This document shows, in pieces, positions 1 through 11,675 of a stretch of 64,000 bases of DNA. Position 1 is the stretch's first letter. Every line of letters begins with the position of its first letter. The stretch is taken from contig NW_021167088.1 of the NCBI RefSeq assembly GCF_003711515.1, forward strand, positions 1,719,237-1,783,236. The letters are read 5' to 3'. Made by a program: the position numbers and the translations under genes. Source of the DNA: Sodiomyces alkalinus F11. Taxonomy: Eukaryota; Ascomycota; Sordariomycetes; Glomerellales; Plectosphaerellaceae. The notes below the pieces were generated by a model. The model made no database searches. It saw only the letters and a list, made by a program, of their open reading frames with translations, and was not told the origin of the DNA.

Positions 1-686
1 CGCCCGAGTCGACGACGGTTGCCGTCTTATCACGGATGTTGTATCCTATGCCCAGGTCGATGGACTGCGATGGTAACAATGTCAGCACATGTTAGTATCA
101 AAAGAAGACACAGCACATACCCAGTCAAAGAAGAGCCCATTGGAAATCCCAGTCCAGCTAAACCAGTCGTACTTCTTGCTGAGTTCGATAAGGCGGTCTG
201 TGGTCTCAATCTTCCCGGCGAGCAGCTTGCCTATCTTATGCCCGTTGAGATTCCGCGTCGGCACCCCAAACTCGGAGGGCACGAACCGGGGAACATGAGC
301 CGCGATGACGGCATCGACGAGGGGATTCTGTGCCCCGGAGACGGCAGCGTTGGTGCCAAGGGCGGAGACGAAGGCGTCCTGGCCTCGGATGGCTTCTGCG
401 ATGCTGTCGACCGAGCTGAAGTCCGCCCGCTTGACCGAGACCGCCGAGGGGAACTTGGCGGACGAGTCTTGTCTGGAGATGGCGGTGACGTCGAAGCCTG
501 CGTCGAGGAGAGCCTGGGTGATGTGCTTGCCCAGAGAGCCAGATGCCTGTGTGGTCCAGGGGTTAATAACTTAATGGCCAAAGAAAGGAAGGGAGAAAAA
601 AAAGGAAAAGGGCTCAGGGGCTCAGGGGCTCAGGGGTAGGCACATGTACTTACACCGGCAACAGCGACTTTCTTGATGGTGGACAT
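1..686 (-). CDS. NmrA-like / isoflavone reductase-type oxidoreductase, 3' end cut by window edge
   Basis: Model: complement(join(<1..64,121..546,654..686)). Exon 1 encodes MSTIKKVAVAG, the beta-strand and glycine start of a Rossmann fold. A GTAAGT donor follows, and exon 2 continues ASGSLGKHITQALLDAGF, completing the Gly-rich NAD(P)-binding loop. Exon 2 also carries the PSEFG stretch typical of fungal NmrA-like proteins. The second intron has GTATGT, a TACTAAC-like branch site and a CAG acceptor; exon 3 runs off the window. The family binds NAD(P) in the cytosol and acts as a small-molecule reductase or as a redox-sensing regulator; the substrate cannot be told here. The start is set by the first ATG, which opens directly into the Rossmann motif. 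Confidence 0.85.
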
Positions 687-1226
687 TGTGGATCTGGGGC
701 GCGAATGAATAAACGCCGTTGTATAAGGTATACTTCGGTTGTAAGTTGCAATATGGGATCCAAGGGGTAAATATGTGACGATAGATTGGTGGTGAGAAGT
801 ATGAATTATACGGTTAGAGGAGACAAGATGAAAGTTGTTGAGAAGATGAGATGCTTGCATGTCTGAGATGAGTGGCGGAATTCCGGCCTTCATATAGGAG
901 TATCTGAACGACGCTCAATAGCACAAGTTCTGGTGCGCATGGCATCATCGCATCATGGATTCATAAGCTTTGGTCTGGTCGGGGACTCGGGTCTGCACTT
1001 AGTATCTAAGACGCTGATAATCACAGATGCCGAACGTTTTGAGCACACTAACCAGGGAGGGGAAACGAAGACAAAAAGGTCAAGATGGAAGAAAAACGAA
1101 GGCCATGACCTGTTATTATGGCCTTGCCTAGACCGGCGATGGCCGACGAGAATCAACTGGATTGATTATACACCTCGTTAGAAAGCAGCAGAAAGATACC
1201 GAAGCCTTCTCTGCCCCGTGCCATTT
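687..1226. other. Intergenic; no gene seen
   Basis: This holds the promoter side of the NmrA-like gene and the 3' flank of the aldo/keto reductase. The open frames on both strands are short and unlike any family I know. I see no RNA gene or repeat. Confidence 0.6.
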
Positions 1227-2369
1227 TCAGGGTGCATCAGTCGGATCCCTAGCAAGTAATGGTAAGCAAGTCAAACTGTCAATTTTGTCTTCTCCACGAC
1301 ATATTCCGCCATAATTCGTAAGACTTACCAATCCGTCACTAGATTCTCATCCAGCCTGTCCATTTTGACCATGTCCTCGGCAGAGATCTCGAATCCCCCG
1401 ACGTCGGCGTTCTCGTCTAACCTCTCTTTTCGAGATGTCTTGGGTAGTGTGACAAAGTTATGCTGCAGTGACCACCTAGAGTGCAAATAGAGTATCAGCA
1501 AACCGTCGAGAAAAAAGAACATAATAATGATAAAAGGTCGACGAAAAGAGAAGAAAAGAAATCGTACTCACCTCACCAGCAACTGCGCAGGCGAACACGC
1601 ATACTTCCCCGCCAACCCCACAACCACCGGATGCCGCATCCTCATCCCCCTGGCCAGCGGCGCATACGCCTCCACCACGATCCCAAACCTCGCGCACGTC
1701 TCCCGGATCCCCGCCTGCGTGTTAAACGGGTGCACCTCGATCTGATTCACCACCGGCCCAATCCGTGGCCCCGAGCCCATCAACTCCTCCACATGCCTGA
1801 CCCCGAAATTCGACACCCCGCCCATCCTCACCTGCCCCTCCGCAATCGCATCCTCCACCGCCCTCCAACTCGTCAACCGCGCCTCCCTGCCCCCATAAGG
1901 GCTGTGAAGCAGGAACAAATCCACATACCCCAGCCCCGAAACCTCCACCGACCCCCGAATCGACCGCCGCACCTCCTCATACGAAGTGCTGTTGCTCGCC
2001 AGCTTCGTCGTGTAAAACACATCCTCCCGCTTCAGGCCGTCCTTGTTGGCATTCTTGTCGTCGAGGAACCCCCGGATCGCACGCCCGGCCTCCCGCTCGT
2101 TGTGGTACACCTGCGCGCAGTCGAACCCGCGGTACCCTGCCTCCAGCGCCCACCGCACCGACGTCGTCGCTTCCCGCCCGGACATCATGTAGAGGCCCAG
2201 CTGGATCTGTGGGATGGTTTCGCCGTTGGCGAGCTGCAGAACAGAATCGGTCATGTCAGCATCATGACGACAAAAAAGCGCCGAAACGGGGCTTTGGGGG
2301 GATTCTCAAAGGGGAGAGCCAAATTCTACTAACCTTGATTCGAGCGGCCAGCGTCTTTGGGGCCGCCAT
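1227..2369 (-). CDS. Aldo/keto reductase, 288 aa, four exons
   Basis: Model: complement(join(1227..1248,1329..1475,1572..2233,2334..2369)). This is a cytosolic (alpha/beta)8-barrel NADPH-dependent carbonyl reductase. The catalytic tetrad is visible in the spliced protein: Asp50 and Tyr55 in [10 protein letters not shown], Lys89 in YTTKLA, His122 in FLLHSPYG. The substrate-side motifs GVSNFG and NQIEVHPF are present. The tiny last exon completes the usual VTDWDP ending followed by TDAP and a stop; reading through the intron would stop at TDW. The first exon ([12 protein letters not shown]) splices through GTTAGT to CTGCAG and gives the family's usual xRxKLxNG N-terminus. A start at 2254 (MTDSV) is possible if intron 1 is retained. 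Physiological substrate unknown. Confidence 0.88.
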
Positions 2370-3176
2370 GGTTAATTGCTCCTTCGTTGACTCGTTATCG
2401 CGAAGAAACTCAACGGAACAGGCGAGAACAGTTACAACTTCAGAGTCATGTGAACGAGACAACGGACAGAGAAGATCACAACGTAGGACCATGTCATGAC
2501 ATCAACGGGTCGGTAATCGGATCCCGAAATGCGGGGTGGTGGGGGTGGTGGGGGAACAAGGCAAGGAGGGGCACAGGGGCTTTAGCAACGCAACATCACC
2601 GGGCGTCGGACAAGACAACCTTCCTTCAGGGGACAGACACATGCGACACTTCTACCATCCACGGACCACATCCCGCCATAACAGCCTTCTTTTCCATATC
2701 ATCTATTTAAAACCCACCAAAAGCATATACAATGAATCTCTCTGGTGTATGATGCATAGGGTGAGTACGTATGTTCATGATGGCGAAGAGGTAGCCAAGC
2801 CGTCAACGGTCATCCCTGTCCAGATTGTCCTAATCTGGCGTGCGCTGGACATCGTACCATCCATGACATGGCTGTGTGCCCAAGGGACCAAGGGACCAAG
2901 GGAAAGAAGCCTCCACGCGACACTTAGGACACTAGGATCCCGACTTTAGGGGAAATAGCGTCGGCCAGGTCGAGTCCATCTCCTCCAACGACGTCCTGCA
3001 TGCCGCAATTTCCTCCTCCACCATGCCCTGGCACGACTCCCCGGGTTGGTGACCGCACGCCCGCTTGAGTGCACCCGCGGCTCAAACGGTGCACCGCCAC
3101 GGTTCGTGTGCTCCTGCTGCATTTCCTGCAATTTCTGCATTTCCATCTCCGGACGCGCCTCATCGAAGACCCGGTA
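2370..3176. other. Intergenic; no gene seen
   Basis: This lies between the 5' end of the aldo/keto reductase and the 3' end of the GH3 gene, so it holds one promoter and one terminator region. It contains a TGG-rich patch near 2530-2555 and an imperfect triplicate of ACCAAGGG near 2880-2903. No coding frame there is convincing. Confidence 0.55.
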
Positions 3177-5990
3177 CTATTCGAGCCTGGTGCTGAGGGG
3201 CAGCTTGCGCGACGAGTTGCCGACGTAGATCGTCTTCGGATAGTCGCTCACCACCCAGTTCTGCGTCACCACGTCCCAGTTGCTGAGGTCGCGCCGCGTC
3301 AGGTCGGCCCGGAACGTCTCCGACGTGCCGGGATCGATGCGAATGCGTTCGAAGCCGCGGAGCACCTTGGGCGCGTCGTCCGGTCCGCCCAGGGAAACGT
3401 ACAGCTGCGCCACCTCGTCGCCCACCACGTCGCCCGTGTTCGTGATCGTGGCAAACACCGTATACATTGTGTCCCACAGCTGCGCGTTGCCGCCGTTGGG
3501 TCCCGACGCCGGCAGCTTGGGCTGCGCCGAGCCGTCGAGCGCACCAGGGGGCAAGAACTCCTCCGCCGTCAGCCCGTAGTCGGGATCGGCCAGCGCCTCC
3601 ACAGGGTCCGACGAGTTGAGGTACGGGTAGATGTGTTGGTAGACGTAGGAAAACTCGTCAGACGGGAACACGTAGTCCTCGTAGTCCTGGCTGTAGTTGC
3701 CCCCGAACCGCGGCGCCGGCGCCGTCTCGCCCGCCGTGGGCTTGTACGGACGAGGGTCCTTCTTCTCGACCCGGAGATCGGAGAACTCAAAGCTGGTGTA
3801 CGAGAGACCGAAGCCAAACTCGAACACCGGAGCCTTCTCGTTGCCGTCGGCGTGCGTGACGCCCATGTCGTCGTCCTCCGTCTGCTTGTCGAACCACCGG
3901 TAGTCGACCAGGACGCCCTCGGTGAAGTCGTCCTGCGGCGCGCCGTTGCCATTGTTGGGCTCGGTCAGCACCTTGACGCCGTAGCTCTCCTCCGTGGGCC
4001 CCCACGTGAACGGCGTCTTGCCGCCCGGGTTGACGCGCCCGTACAGGATGTCGGTGATGGCGTTGCCGGACTCCTGCCCGGGCAGCCCGGCCCAGACAAT
4101 GGCCGTAACGTTGGGGTTCTGGTACCAGTCCGTGACAAGGACGGGTCCCGTCGAGTGGACGACCACGATGGTGTTGGGGTTGACGCCGGCCACGCGCTTG
4201 ATCAGCTCATCGCCGCCGTTCCACAGAGTGAGGTTGTTCCGGTCGCCCCGGTTCCCGTCGACCACCATGTACCCCTCGCCCGAGTTGGCGTTGACGAAAA
4301 CGATGGGCGTGGCGTCGGGCTCCGACACGAGCTTGACCGTGGCGTCGTCCGCCCAGTTGCTGAGGATGCTCTCGTAGCGGGAACCGTCCTCGAGCGCCCT
4401 CTTCTGCAGGGCGCTGTCGGGAGTGACGAGGTAGGGGAAGCTAGCTGTGCCCGAGCCCCATCCGGCAGCCAGAGTTCCGTCGTTGCAGCCCTGGTCGGCG
4501 CAGCCGTTGGGGCCGACCGAGCGGGGACCGGCATCTTCTCCGACGACGGCCACAAACTTGGGCTTGTCGAGCGGCAGAGCGCCCTCGTTCTTCAGCAGAA
4601 CCGTGCCGCGGGCCGCGTCGCTCCGGATCATGTCGCCGTGGTTCTCACGCACGTCGATATGCTGGTTGATGACCCGGACGTCCTCGTTGGCGGCGAAGTG
4701 GACGGGGCCGACGGTGTCACGCGTCCAGGACGAGAAGTTCACCTCTTCGACCTCGTCCAGGGAGTTGCCGACCTTGAACCAGGCAGCGAGGATACGCATG
4801 GCCATGTCGTCGAGACGGTGCTCGGGCACGGTGCCGTTGAGAACGGCATTGGTCAGGTTGGCACCCCAGAAGGAGACACCCGAGTTGAAGACGGTGTCAC
4901 CGGGCATGGTCATGTCGAGGCCGGCGACGGCGGTCGCGGCACCGGCGTGCTGGGCTTGCCAGTCACTGAGCACGAAGCCCTGGAAACCCATCTCCTGCTT
5001 CAGGATGCCATTGAGCAAGTACGAGTTCTGGCAGCCGTAGCTGTTGTTGATCTGTCGAGCGGCACGATGGTTAGCAGAAAGAAGCGGCACATTATGTCTA
5101 GGTCTCGGGGAAGCTTGCCTGCTGGTAGGAGCACATGATGCTACCTGCGCCGGCGCGGATGGTATCGGCAAAAGGCCACAGGTAGACCTCATGCATGGTC
5201 CTGTCATCGACATTGGAGGACAGACTCTCGGCAATATCAAAACCGTAGCCGCGAGCCTCGCCGGCTTGACGGAAGTGCTCTGTGGAAGGAAGGCGCGAGG
5301 TAAGTAACGAGGCGAGGCCGGGGAAGATCGGGATTGTACAAGTATAGAAACCAGAAACTCACCTTGCTCATTGACGATGAAGTGCTTTACGTTGGCCACG
5401 ACACCAGCATCTTGAATGCCCTTCACCGTCTCGGCGGCAGCAACACCGGCGAGATATGGATCGGTGCCAAAACCCTCCCAGTTCCGTCCGGCAGCAGGTA
5501 ACCGGCCAAGAGGACCAATGGAAGGGCCCAGAAGCACATCGACGCCCTTCCCCTTTGCCTCGGCGGCCATGGCGTTTCCACGCCGATAGAGGAGGCCACG
5601 GTCAAAACTGGCTGCGGCAACCTGGCTGGATGTGAAGTAGGAGACGTAGTCGGCAAAACGAATGCCCTGGGGACCGTCTTGCATACAGAGACCGCGCCAG
5701 CCGAGGCGAGGGATGGAGCCGACGTTGCCAACGCAGAGGTCGCCCATCCAGCCAACACCGGTAGTCAGGTTGACCTTCTCGAGGAGGGTCATGTCCTCGA
5801 CAACAGCCTTGGCCTGGGCGTAGGCGGTTTCCCAGCCCTTGGCTTCGGGATCCATCCACGGGGACGGGTAGTAGGGAGGTGAGTAGGCGAGACCGGCGTT
5901 GGTGTCATTTTGTCGCTGGTGATTGTAGGCGTTAGCGCGAACGAAGAAAACTAGGACGAGGAGTTGAAAAACGAGTGACAGTGGGGCCAT
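3177..5990 (-). CDS. Secreted GH3 beta-glucosidase, 887 aa
   Basis: Model: complement(join(3177..5051,5119..5279,5363..5990)). It hydrolyses terminal beta-glucosides (cellobiose and related oligosaccharides) outside the cell. Residues 1-21 form a signal peptide ([21 protein letters not shown]). The N-terminal GH3 barrel has KVNLTTG, the GRNWEGFG substrate loop and [10 protein letters not shown]; the nucleophile is Asp293 in FVLSDW. The second GH3 domain contains LKNEGALPL and the [12 protein letters not shown] stretch. The C-terminus has [10 protein letters not shown] and a fibronectin-III-like domain ([17 protein letters not shown]). Length fits the secreted fungal family. Intron 1 (5280..5362) is GT-AG. 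Intron 2 (5052..5118) begins GCAAGC after CAG CAG and ends ACAG, a GC-AG intron, joining SYQQ to [11 protein letters not shown] as expected for the family. Several N-glycosylation sequons are present. Confidence 0.93.
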   Translation of the reverse strand: MAPLSLVFQLLVLVFFVRANAYNHQRQNDTNAGLAYSPPYYPSPWMDPEAKGWETAYAQAKAVVEDMTLLEKVNLTTGVGWMGDLCVGNVGSIPRLGWRGLCMQDGPQGIRFADYVSYFTSSQVAAASFDRGLLYRRGNAMAAEAKGKGVDVLLGPSIGPLGRLPAAGRNWEGFGTDPYLAGVAAAETVKGIQDAGVVANVKHFIVNEQGEFLVSILVQSRSSPASPRYLPRAFLPQSTSVKPARLAATVLILPRVCPPMSMTGPCMRSTCGLLPIPSAPAQVASCAPTSRQASPRPRHNVPLLSANHRAARQINNSYGCQNSYLLNGILKQEMGFQGFVLSDWQAQHAGAATAVAGLDMTMPGDTVFNSGVSFWGANLTNAVLNGTVPEHRLDDMAMRILAAWFKVGNSLDEVEEVNFSSWTRDTVGPVHFAANEDVRVINQHIDVRENHGDMIRSDAARGTVLLKNEGALPLDKPKFVAVVGEDAGPRSVGPNGCADQGCNDGTLAAGWGSGTASFPYLVTPDSALQKRALEDGSRYESILSNWADDATVKLVSEPDATPIVFVNANSGEGYMVVDGNRGDRNNLTLWNGGDELIKRVAGVNPNTIVVVHSTGPVLVTDWYQNPNVTAIVWAGLPGQESGNAITDILYGRVNPGGKTPFTWGPTEESYGVKVLTEPNNGNGAPQDDFTEGVLVDYRWFDKQTEDDDMGVTHADGNEKAPVFEFGFGLSYTSFEFSDLRVEKKDPRPYKPTAGETAPAPRFGGNYSQDYEDYVFPSDEFSYVYQHIYPYLNSSDPVEALADPDYGLTAEEFLPPGALDGSAQPKLPASGPNGGNAQLWDTMYTVFATITNTGDVVGDEVAQLYVSLGGPDDAPKVLRGFERIRIDPGTSETFRADLTRRDLSNWDVVTQNWVVSDYPKTIYVGNSSRKLPLSTRLE

Positions 5991-6339
5991 GACAACGTGA
6001 TGTAGGTGTGGAAGAAAAGATAAAAAACGAATGCAATGCGAGCAATGAAGAAAAGGATGATGCTGGCTGATGCTAGTTGAAATCTATGCCGTCCTGGTGA
6101 TTTCAAGATGGCAATCAAGACGAGAGGATCGCGAGGAGGCGGGGGAGAAGTGAACAAAGAGGCGGGCGTTGCATGGTTACATAGAAAAGCCAGAGGTTCA
6201 TGCAAGGTGGTCAGGGGTGGTAGAAGGTGACGAGAAGAGTCCCAGACACCCACAGAAGCCCCATCACGGACTCCTCTTTCCGACTCTTGTTGGACCGCGG
6301 GGGGGTACCGAGGATGACGACGACAAATGAGACGTAGAG

Positions 6340-6438
6340 TTAAGAACAGAATGCTGGTGAACCAACCTTAATGTGAGGCACGCCAGCCACAGGGCCAGCG
6401 ACTGCCAGGAGAGCAGTCAAGAGGGAGGGAGACTTCAT
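6340..6438 (-). other. Orphan signal-peptide-like short frame or first exon upstream of the GH3 gene
   Basis: An ATG in good context (CACCATGAAG) at 6438 opens a frame of 32 residues. Its first 19-20 (MKSPSLLTALLAVAGPVAG) are a textbook secretion signal, followed by VPHIK and then GTTGGT, a possible splice donor at 6366. The frame stops soon after if unspliced. A phase-compatible acceptor (CACCAG, ending at 5916) lies inside the start of the GH3 frame, so this could be an alternative first exon that swaps the signal peptide. It could also be a small peptide, a uORF, or chance. Confidence 0.3.
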
Positions 6439-7993
6439 GGTGAAGCGAAGATGTCCCAGTCGCTATGTCCCAGTCGCGACTGTTGTTGTCGCACAAAGGA
6501 GCAAACTGAAATTCTAACCAATGGGGAGGACGAATTGGAATTTAATATTGGCCCCAGAGTATAGCGTACGAATAGACGCGACTCGGTTTTCTCGGAAAGG
6601 GGTGAACAAAGAGGGAAGGGAGGACGCAAGAATGGATGTGTCTCGCCCGTGATGCCCGCTGTGAGCCTGTGATTGTTGTGAGACACTCCAAAGGGCACGA
6701 CAGCACGCAGAGAAGGGAGGGACGAACGATGATTTATACACATAAACAGTGGGTTGAAAATAATGTGTGAACAAGTGGGGAATGGTTGGATTTCCCGTTT
6801 GCTCCGAGTCGACTGACGACGAGAAAAGGGGAGCGAACGCCGATCACGATGGGGGAAACCCGGCTGGAATATGCGAAGATGCGAGAGATAATGGACAAAA
6901 ACCCGGTCAAGGTACCGTCGAGGTAGTCGTAAGTGTAGTGGGGAGGTGGGTATAGGTAGCGTAGCCGGCCAAGGGGCGTGGCCGCGGCGGCGTGCTTCGG
7001 GAGGGAGTCGGGCGATCGAGCCGTGGTCCGTTGACCGTATTCGTAAGTGTAGACCGTGGCCCCGGACGGGCCATGACGATATCCGCGGCGTGGAGTTGTC
7101 AGTTGCTTTGCCACACCTATTCGGGTAGTCTCCTGCGACAGGTGAGTAAGGTGGAAAGTCTTGACGGGAGCCACTGGACAGTGGACCCCGTGGCCAGCCC
7201 TCTGACTCGGCATACCCAGTACCGCGTACATACACCAAGAAAGGTAATGAGAACGGAACGTGAACGTGACTTGAAGTTGCTGTACGACTGTGTCACGTAT
7301 CTTCCCGATGTCGTGGGACACTTGGCGGGGCGCCTGGCTGGCAGCCTGGCTCTGACCTGGCTTGTGCTTCCCTCGCGGCAATCGCCCCGGTCTCCGGCCT
7401 CCCCATCCCCACCGCCCAGAAACGATCTGTAGTGGAGCCGCATCTTCAAGAACCTGGAAGGTTGTTGCCATTTCTGTTTCTGGTCTGCTTGCGTTGTTGC
7501 TGTGGACCGTCGTCACCGGTGTCTTGTGGTGTGTCCGTGTCGTGCCTGCAGCCGCAGGTCAGTAACCGGGTTCGGGCTGACCAACCCTCCAGGTCCAGGA
7601 AAGGGGGCATGGGGCTGTCCAAATCGTCAGATATTATGGGAGCATCGACCGTCGAGAGTCGAGTGCGTTGAAAGAAGAAGAAATGGACCTTCTCGGTTTC
7701 CATGCCGTGAGGTCCCAGTCCCTGTTCCTGTGGCTTGTACGTTGTAAACGGGGACCGGGTCGGATGGCACTTGACTGAATTTTTAGGGCTTCGCGTCGGG
7801 AGGGTGGGAAGGGGGAAGGCAAGGGGGCTAGTCAAGTCGGTGGGGCACAGTGTCCCCGGAGTACGAGAAGGGCCGATGACGATGCGGATGCAATGTAGAG
7901 TGGGTCGAGGAAGGTAACACTCGCTGAGGTACATAAGGCACGAAGTATCAAGTCCTCGACTGCCTCTGTGTCGCCGACTTGTATGGCACTGCA

Positions 7994-8050
7994 TACCTAA
8001 GGTACCTACCTTAGGTAAATAACTAAGGTGAGGTACCTTAGCTTAAGGTA
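7994..8050. repeat. Cluster of short inverted repeats built on CCTWAGGTA
   Basis: TACCTAAGGTA (7994-8004) and its exact reverse complement TACCTTAGGTA (8007-8017) are separated by two bases. CTAAGGT and ACCTTAG follow as a second small inverted pair (about 8023-8040). Single copies of the same core recur near 8295, 8510, 12310, 13262 and 13455. The DNA could form a hairpin; no function is evident. Confidence 0.6.
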
Positions 8051-10042
8051 TGGTAGGCATATAGGTCGGCACTGCTAGACATGTCAGGAACGTACAGTAT
8101 ACCGGCAGCGAACAGTCGTACACATTCTAGTATTCTAGTATGTACGAGATAGCAGAGAGGGCCAGACGAATTGTGGAGGGCGGTGGCATCGAATTCCCGA
8201 GATGATGATGGGCCAAAGGCCAATCTAGATAACATCTGCCAGCGTTTCAGGGAAAGAGAAGCAACCTGGAAGCCTACGACCAAGGTACTGAGTACGGTAT
8301 GGTAGGTACGACTAAGGTAAGGCACCTACAGGTGCGCTTCTGGGACGACTTCGGGACTTCTCCATCGACCAATGGCCCAATTGCCGGCGAGGATGCGGCA
8401 CTCTGTTATGCGGGGGAGGAGCGCCTTTCCCGTTGTTTCCCCTCACTCGGCACTGGGGCCACTGAGTGAATCCAGACGGCCCCACGATCCAGAAGTACTT
8501 GTTTACTAAGGTAAGGTACTTCAATGCGTACACCGCACCGCGTCCGCCCATTGCACTGCATCCCATTCTCATCCGATCAACGATGTCTTCTGTCTTTTTT
8601 GTAGAACCTACAGTCTGCATAAGGTACCAAGTCGAAAATTCAGTTATGAATATTTGTTCGTCTTTAGTCTAGGCCTTCGAGAATCGAGTCAGGTCGGTCA
8701 TGCCGAAGCTGGTTGCTGTACCGCACATCGAAGGGAGGGAAAAATGCCGGTTCATGAGAAGATCACGGGAGCACTGAATGGAATGACCCCGTCACTGAGA
8801 CGCCTCGAGATTAGACCCTCCCGTTACATTAAGGTTGAGTCCGTGTCATCCAACGGAAAGCCCCATTAATCGAGGTTGCTCTGCCACGCCTGGAGAGCTA
8901 ACGTAAGGTAGCGGTGCCGTGCCGCAGCATAAGAGACCGGTCGGCCCCTTTTCTCTAAGTGGGTGGGTCGTGCTAGGTACGATAGATTGTGATGTACCTA
9001 CCCAAACAAGGAAGAAAAAAATAAAATAGAAAAAAGAAAGAAACCTCGATGTTTTGCTTCTCTGCTCGAAGTCTGCAAGAGTACCTTAGTATGCCAATGT
9101 CGCCCATATTCGACCTGCACCAGCGGCAAATATACTTGAACTGATCCTCTCTTGCGGTCTGATGTATCTGATATGTACATGAAGCTACAGCAGGCCGCCG
9201 GCGGGGATGGGAACTAGGTGGCCCTGGACCGATATTCCCATGTCACGTCTCCCGCGCGCGACGGCCATCGAGTCAGCTTAGCCGGAAGCCTTGAGAAACT
9301 CTATTTTCCCACAGTTGACTCGCGACGCCGGAGTCCCGGCGAACTCGCATCAACTACCAAGATCTCGGGTCCAGAGTCACGCTGTCATCTGCAATTCTGC
9401 TGATCCCGGACGTTGGGAGGTGTAGGAAGGTAACCTTGAAGAAGGGGGAGTAGAAGATTAGGTGAGAACTCCACGGGGAATAAAACGTCCAATTTTCGCC
9501 CGTGAGACGCAAGGTACAAGACACCGTTGATCGGATTATTGGACAAGGAGACGCTGGTCCGTTGAGTAGAGCGGAACCACATCAAGCATCACATGTGGAA
9601 TAACTGGAGTGGAAATTCAATGTATATGTCAACTGAATTGCGTATGTAGCAAGTGGCATGGTTGATGTTTTCACATTATTACGTATTACTAAACAAGTAC
9701 GAATACATTAGATGGTGAGTTCATATCAACTCGAAAGAGTGCACGTGTCAGCCCCCAGGGTCGGTGTGCCCGGTGACCACCTAAGAAGAAAGTCCGTTCC
9801 GTTCCCGTCTGTACGCCATACGCACAGGTCTGACTCGTCCCACCAAAAGTACACACTGGGCCAACTCCAGTGACACGTTGTTGCTGACGCGTAGTAGACA
9901 CCATGCATCCTTCTCTCACAAGCAGATCTCGCCTCCCTCACCGGGCAGGAATGTAAAGGAAGACAGTCGAAAAGGAAGAAAGTGAAGAACGGTCCAGAAT
10001 CAGGCCCCATCGACAAACCGGATGCCGAGACTAAAGGATGCC

Positions 10043-11675
10043 CTAATAAACGCCCGGCAAGATCCTCCACCGGACAATCTTCTTGTACTTCTCCCAATCG
10101 TCGCCATACTTGCGCGAGCACTTCTCGTCGTCGCGGCGGTCGCGATGGATGAGAAGGATGGCAAAGTAGAGCACGTAAAAGTAGGTGATGGGAATGGCGA
10201 AGCCCCTCGCAGCGCCCTGGACGACCTCCCGGCCATCGAGCGTCTTGAAGGCGCCCTCGACACCGGCGTCGACGAGCCCCGTCCCGGCCGAGAGGATCTG
10301 GTAGCCGGCCACGCCGGTGGGCAGCGAGTACGGCCAGGCCTGCAGCCAGTCGCCCAGGTAGTTGATGTGGCGGGCGATGCCCCACCAGCCCGAGGTGATG
10401 AGGCGGGTGCCGGCCTTGGTCTCGAGGTACTTGAGGTGGGCGACGCGGGGGTCGTTGGGGTTGGTGCGGAACATGTTCTTCTGGCTGTTGGAGGCGCGGA
10501 AGATGTAGAAGGCCAGGGAAATGACCACGGCGATGGAGGAAAACTCGACGGCGTTGAGGTGGACCGGGTACGTGGACAGGTAGCGGGTCTGGGTGGAGTA
10601 GATGAAGGGCACCCAGACGAGGTCGCCGAAGGAGAGCATGAAGCCGAAGCCGTCGGTGGTGATGTCGATAGTGGTCAGGATGGCGGGCTCGTTGTACCAG
10701 CAGTCGACGACGTAGAGCAGCTGGATGGCCGAGATGAAGACGATGCTGTTGGAGACGAAGCCGAAGGTACGGTACTGCTTGGCCACGAAGGCGAAGTTGA
10801 GGACGGACCAGCCCAGCAGGCCGGGGCGGACCTCCATCCACTGCTTGATATCGATCTCGCCAATGATGGGCACCACGACGCGCGGGTTGAGCTCCCGGCC
10901 GATGAACCAGTCGTAGATGATGTTGCCGCTGGCGCCTCCCTCGGCCAGCTCCCGATTCTCCTTGTTGCCGGGCTTGACGCTGAAGCTGCGGACGTACACG
11001 AAGGTGGCCAGACCGAAAGCGATGAGCATGTTGGCCGTGAGGATGGGGATGTAGTTGTCGGCGATGTACACCCAGACAGGCCACTCGGCGCCTTGGGCGA
11101 GGGTGCCGGCGAGACAGATACTAATGATCACCAAGTTGGAGGAGAGAGCTATTATTATTTCGCTGTCAGTCGTCTCGTCGCGAGAAGGGCGAACAGAAAG
11201 AGGGGCTTTTGTTGGTCGGCCTACAATTGAATCGGTACTTCAGCCTCCCGCCGGAAGCGAGGATAACACCCTCCGCCTCGATAGCGGGAAGGAAACGATA
11301 GAGGAGTCCGTTGAGGAGATAGTAGCCCAGTACCGCGAGGGTGGCGTTGACGCTACCCAGGCCCAAGATGCCTTCTTCCGGCCAGCCAACTTCCTGCTTA
11401 AATTGTTCGAGGCTAAGATTCCGAGGGTCGAGCAAAGACGGCGCGGGACAGCCCGTTACATCGTTGCAGCTGAAGGCGAAGAAGTAGACGAGGACGGGGA
11501 GGATGACGGTAATTCCGAAGGTGCCGATGCTGGATAATACTTGGTTAGCTCTGAATGCTCAATTGTCTAGGGTATTGCATTTGCAGAAGGCAAGGAGCAA
11601 CGCTACATACGGGCCTCCAAAGTGGTAGCCATGGGGTGGCGCCTTCGAGGCAGATTGTTGGGATTTCGGGGCCAT
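10043..11675 (-). CDS. erg24: Delta(14)-sterol reductase (ERG24 family), 491 aa
   Basis: Model: complement(join(10043..11148,11225..11529,11611..11675)). It reduces the C14=C15 double bond of sterol intermediates after C14-demethylation in ergosterol synthesis, in the ER membrane with NADPH. Exon 1 gives a short cytosolic head (MAPKSQQSASK...GYHFGGP) and exon 2 starts IGTFGITVILPVLVYFFAF. Multiple hydrophobic spans follow, with the family markers GGRLKYRFN, the NPR stretch, and the C-terminal signature SGWWGIARHINYLGDW. The end is CSRKYGDDWEKYKKIVRWRILPGVY, very like other fungal ERG24 proteins. Intron phases join all three exons without a frame break. It belongs to the family targeted by morpholine fungicides. 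The long open frame on the opposite strand is a shadow. Confidence 0.95.

Larger units (their letters stand above)
5991..10042. other. Long intergenic stretch (about 4 kb) without a convincing gene
   Basis: This holds the upstream region of the GH3 gene, a 33-codon signal-peptide-like frame (6340-6438), a cluster of CCTTAGGTA-type inverted repeats near 8 kb, and the 3' flank of ERG24. Frames of up to about 260 codons exist around 6.4-7.5 kb on the minus strand, but they are rich in Arg, Pro and Ser and match no family. Both margins look like ordinary unmutated fungal DNA. An untranslated or regulatory transcript cannot be excluded. Confidence 0.5.

Noticed and set aside
3069..5138. 689-codon open frame on the plus strand opposite the GH3 gene
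   Set aside because: Shadow of a GC-rich coding strand; low-complexity Val/Arg/Gly composition, no domain, while the minus strand encodes a complete GH3 enzyme.
6435..7516. Overlapping minus-strand frames of 260-267 codons upstream of the GH3 gene
   Set aside because: No domain, no signal, atypical Arg/Ser/Pro composition and no consistent splice model.
9726..11230. 452-codon minus-strand and 402-codon plus-strand frames overlapping ERG24
   Set aside because: Off-frame readings of ERG24 exon 3; Arg/Pro/His-rich or Asp/Gly/Val-rich with no membrane segments.
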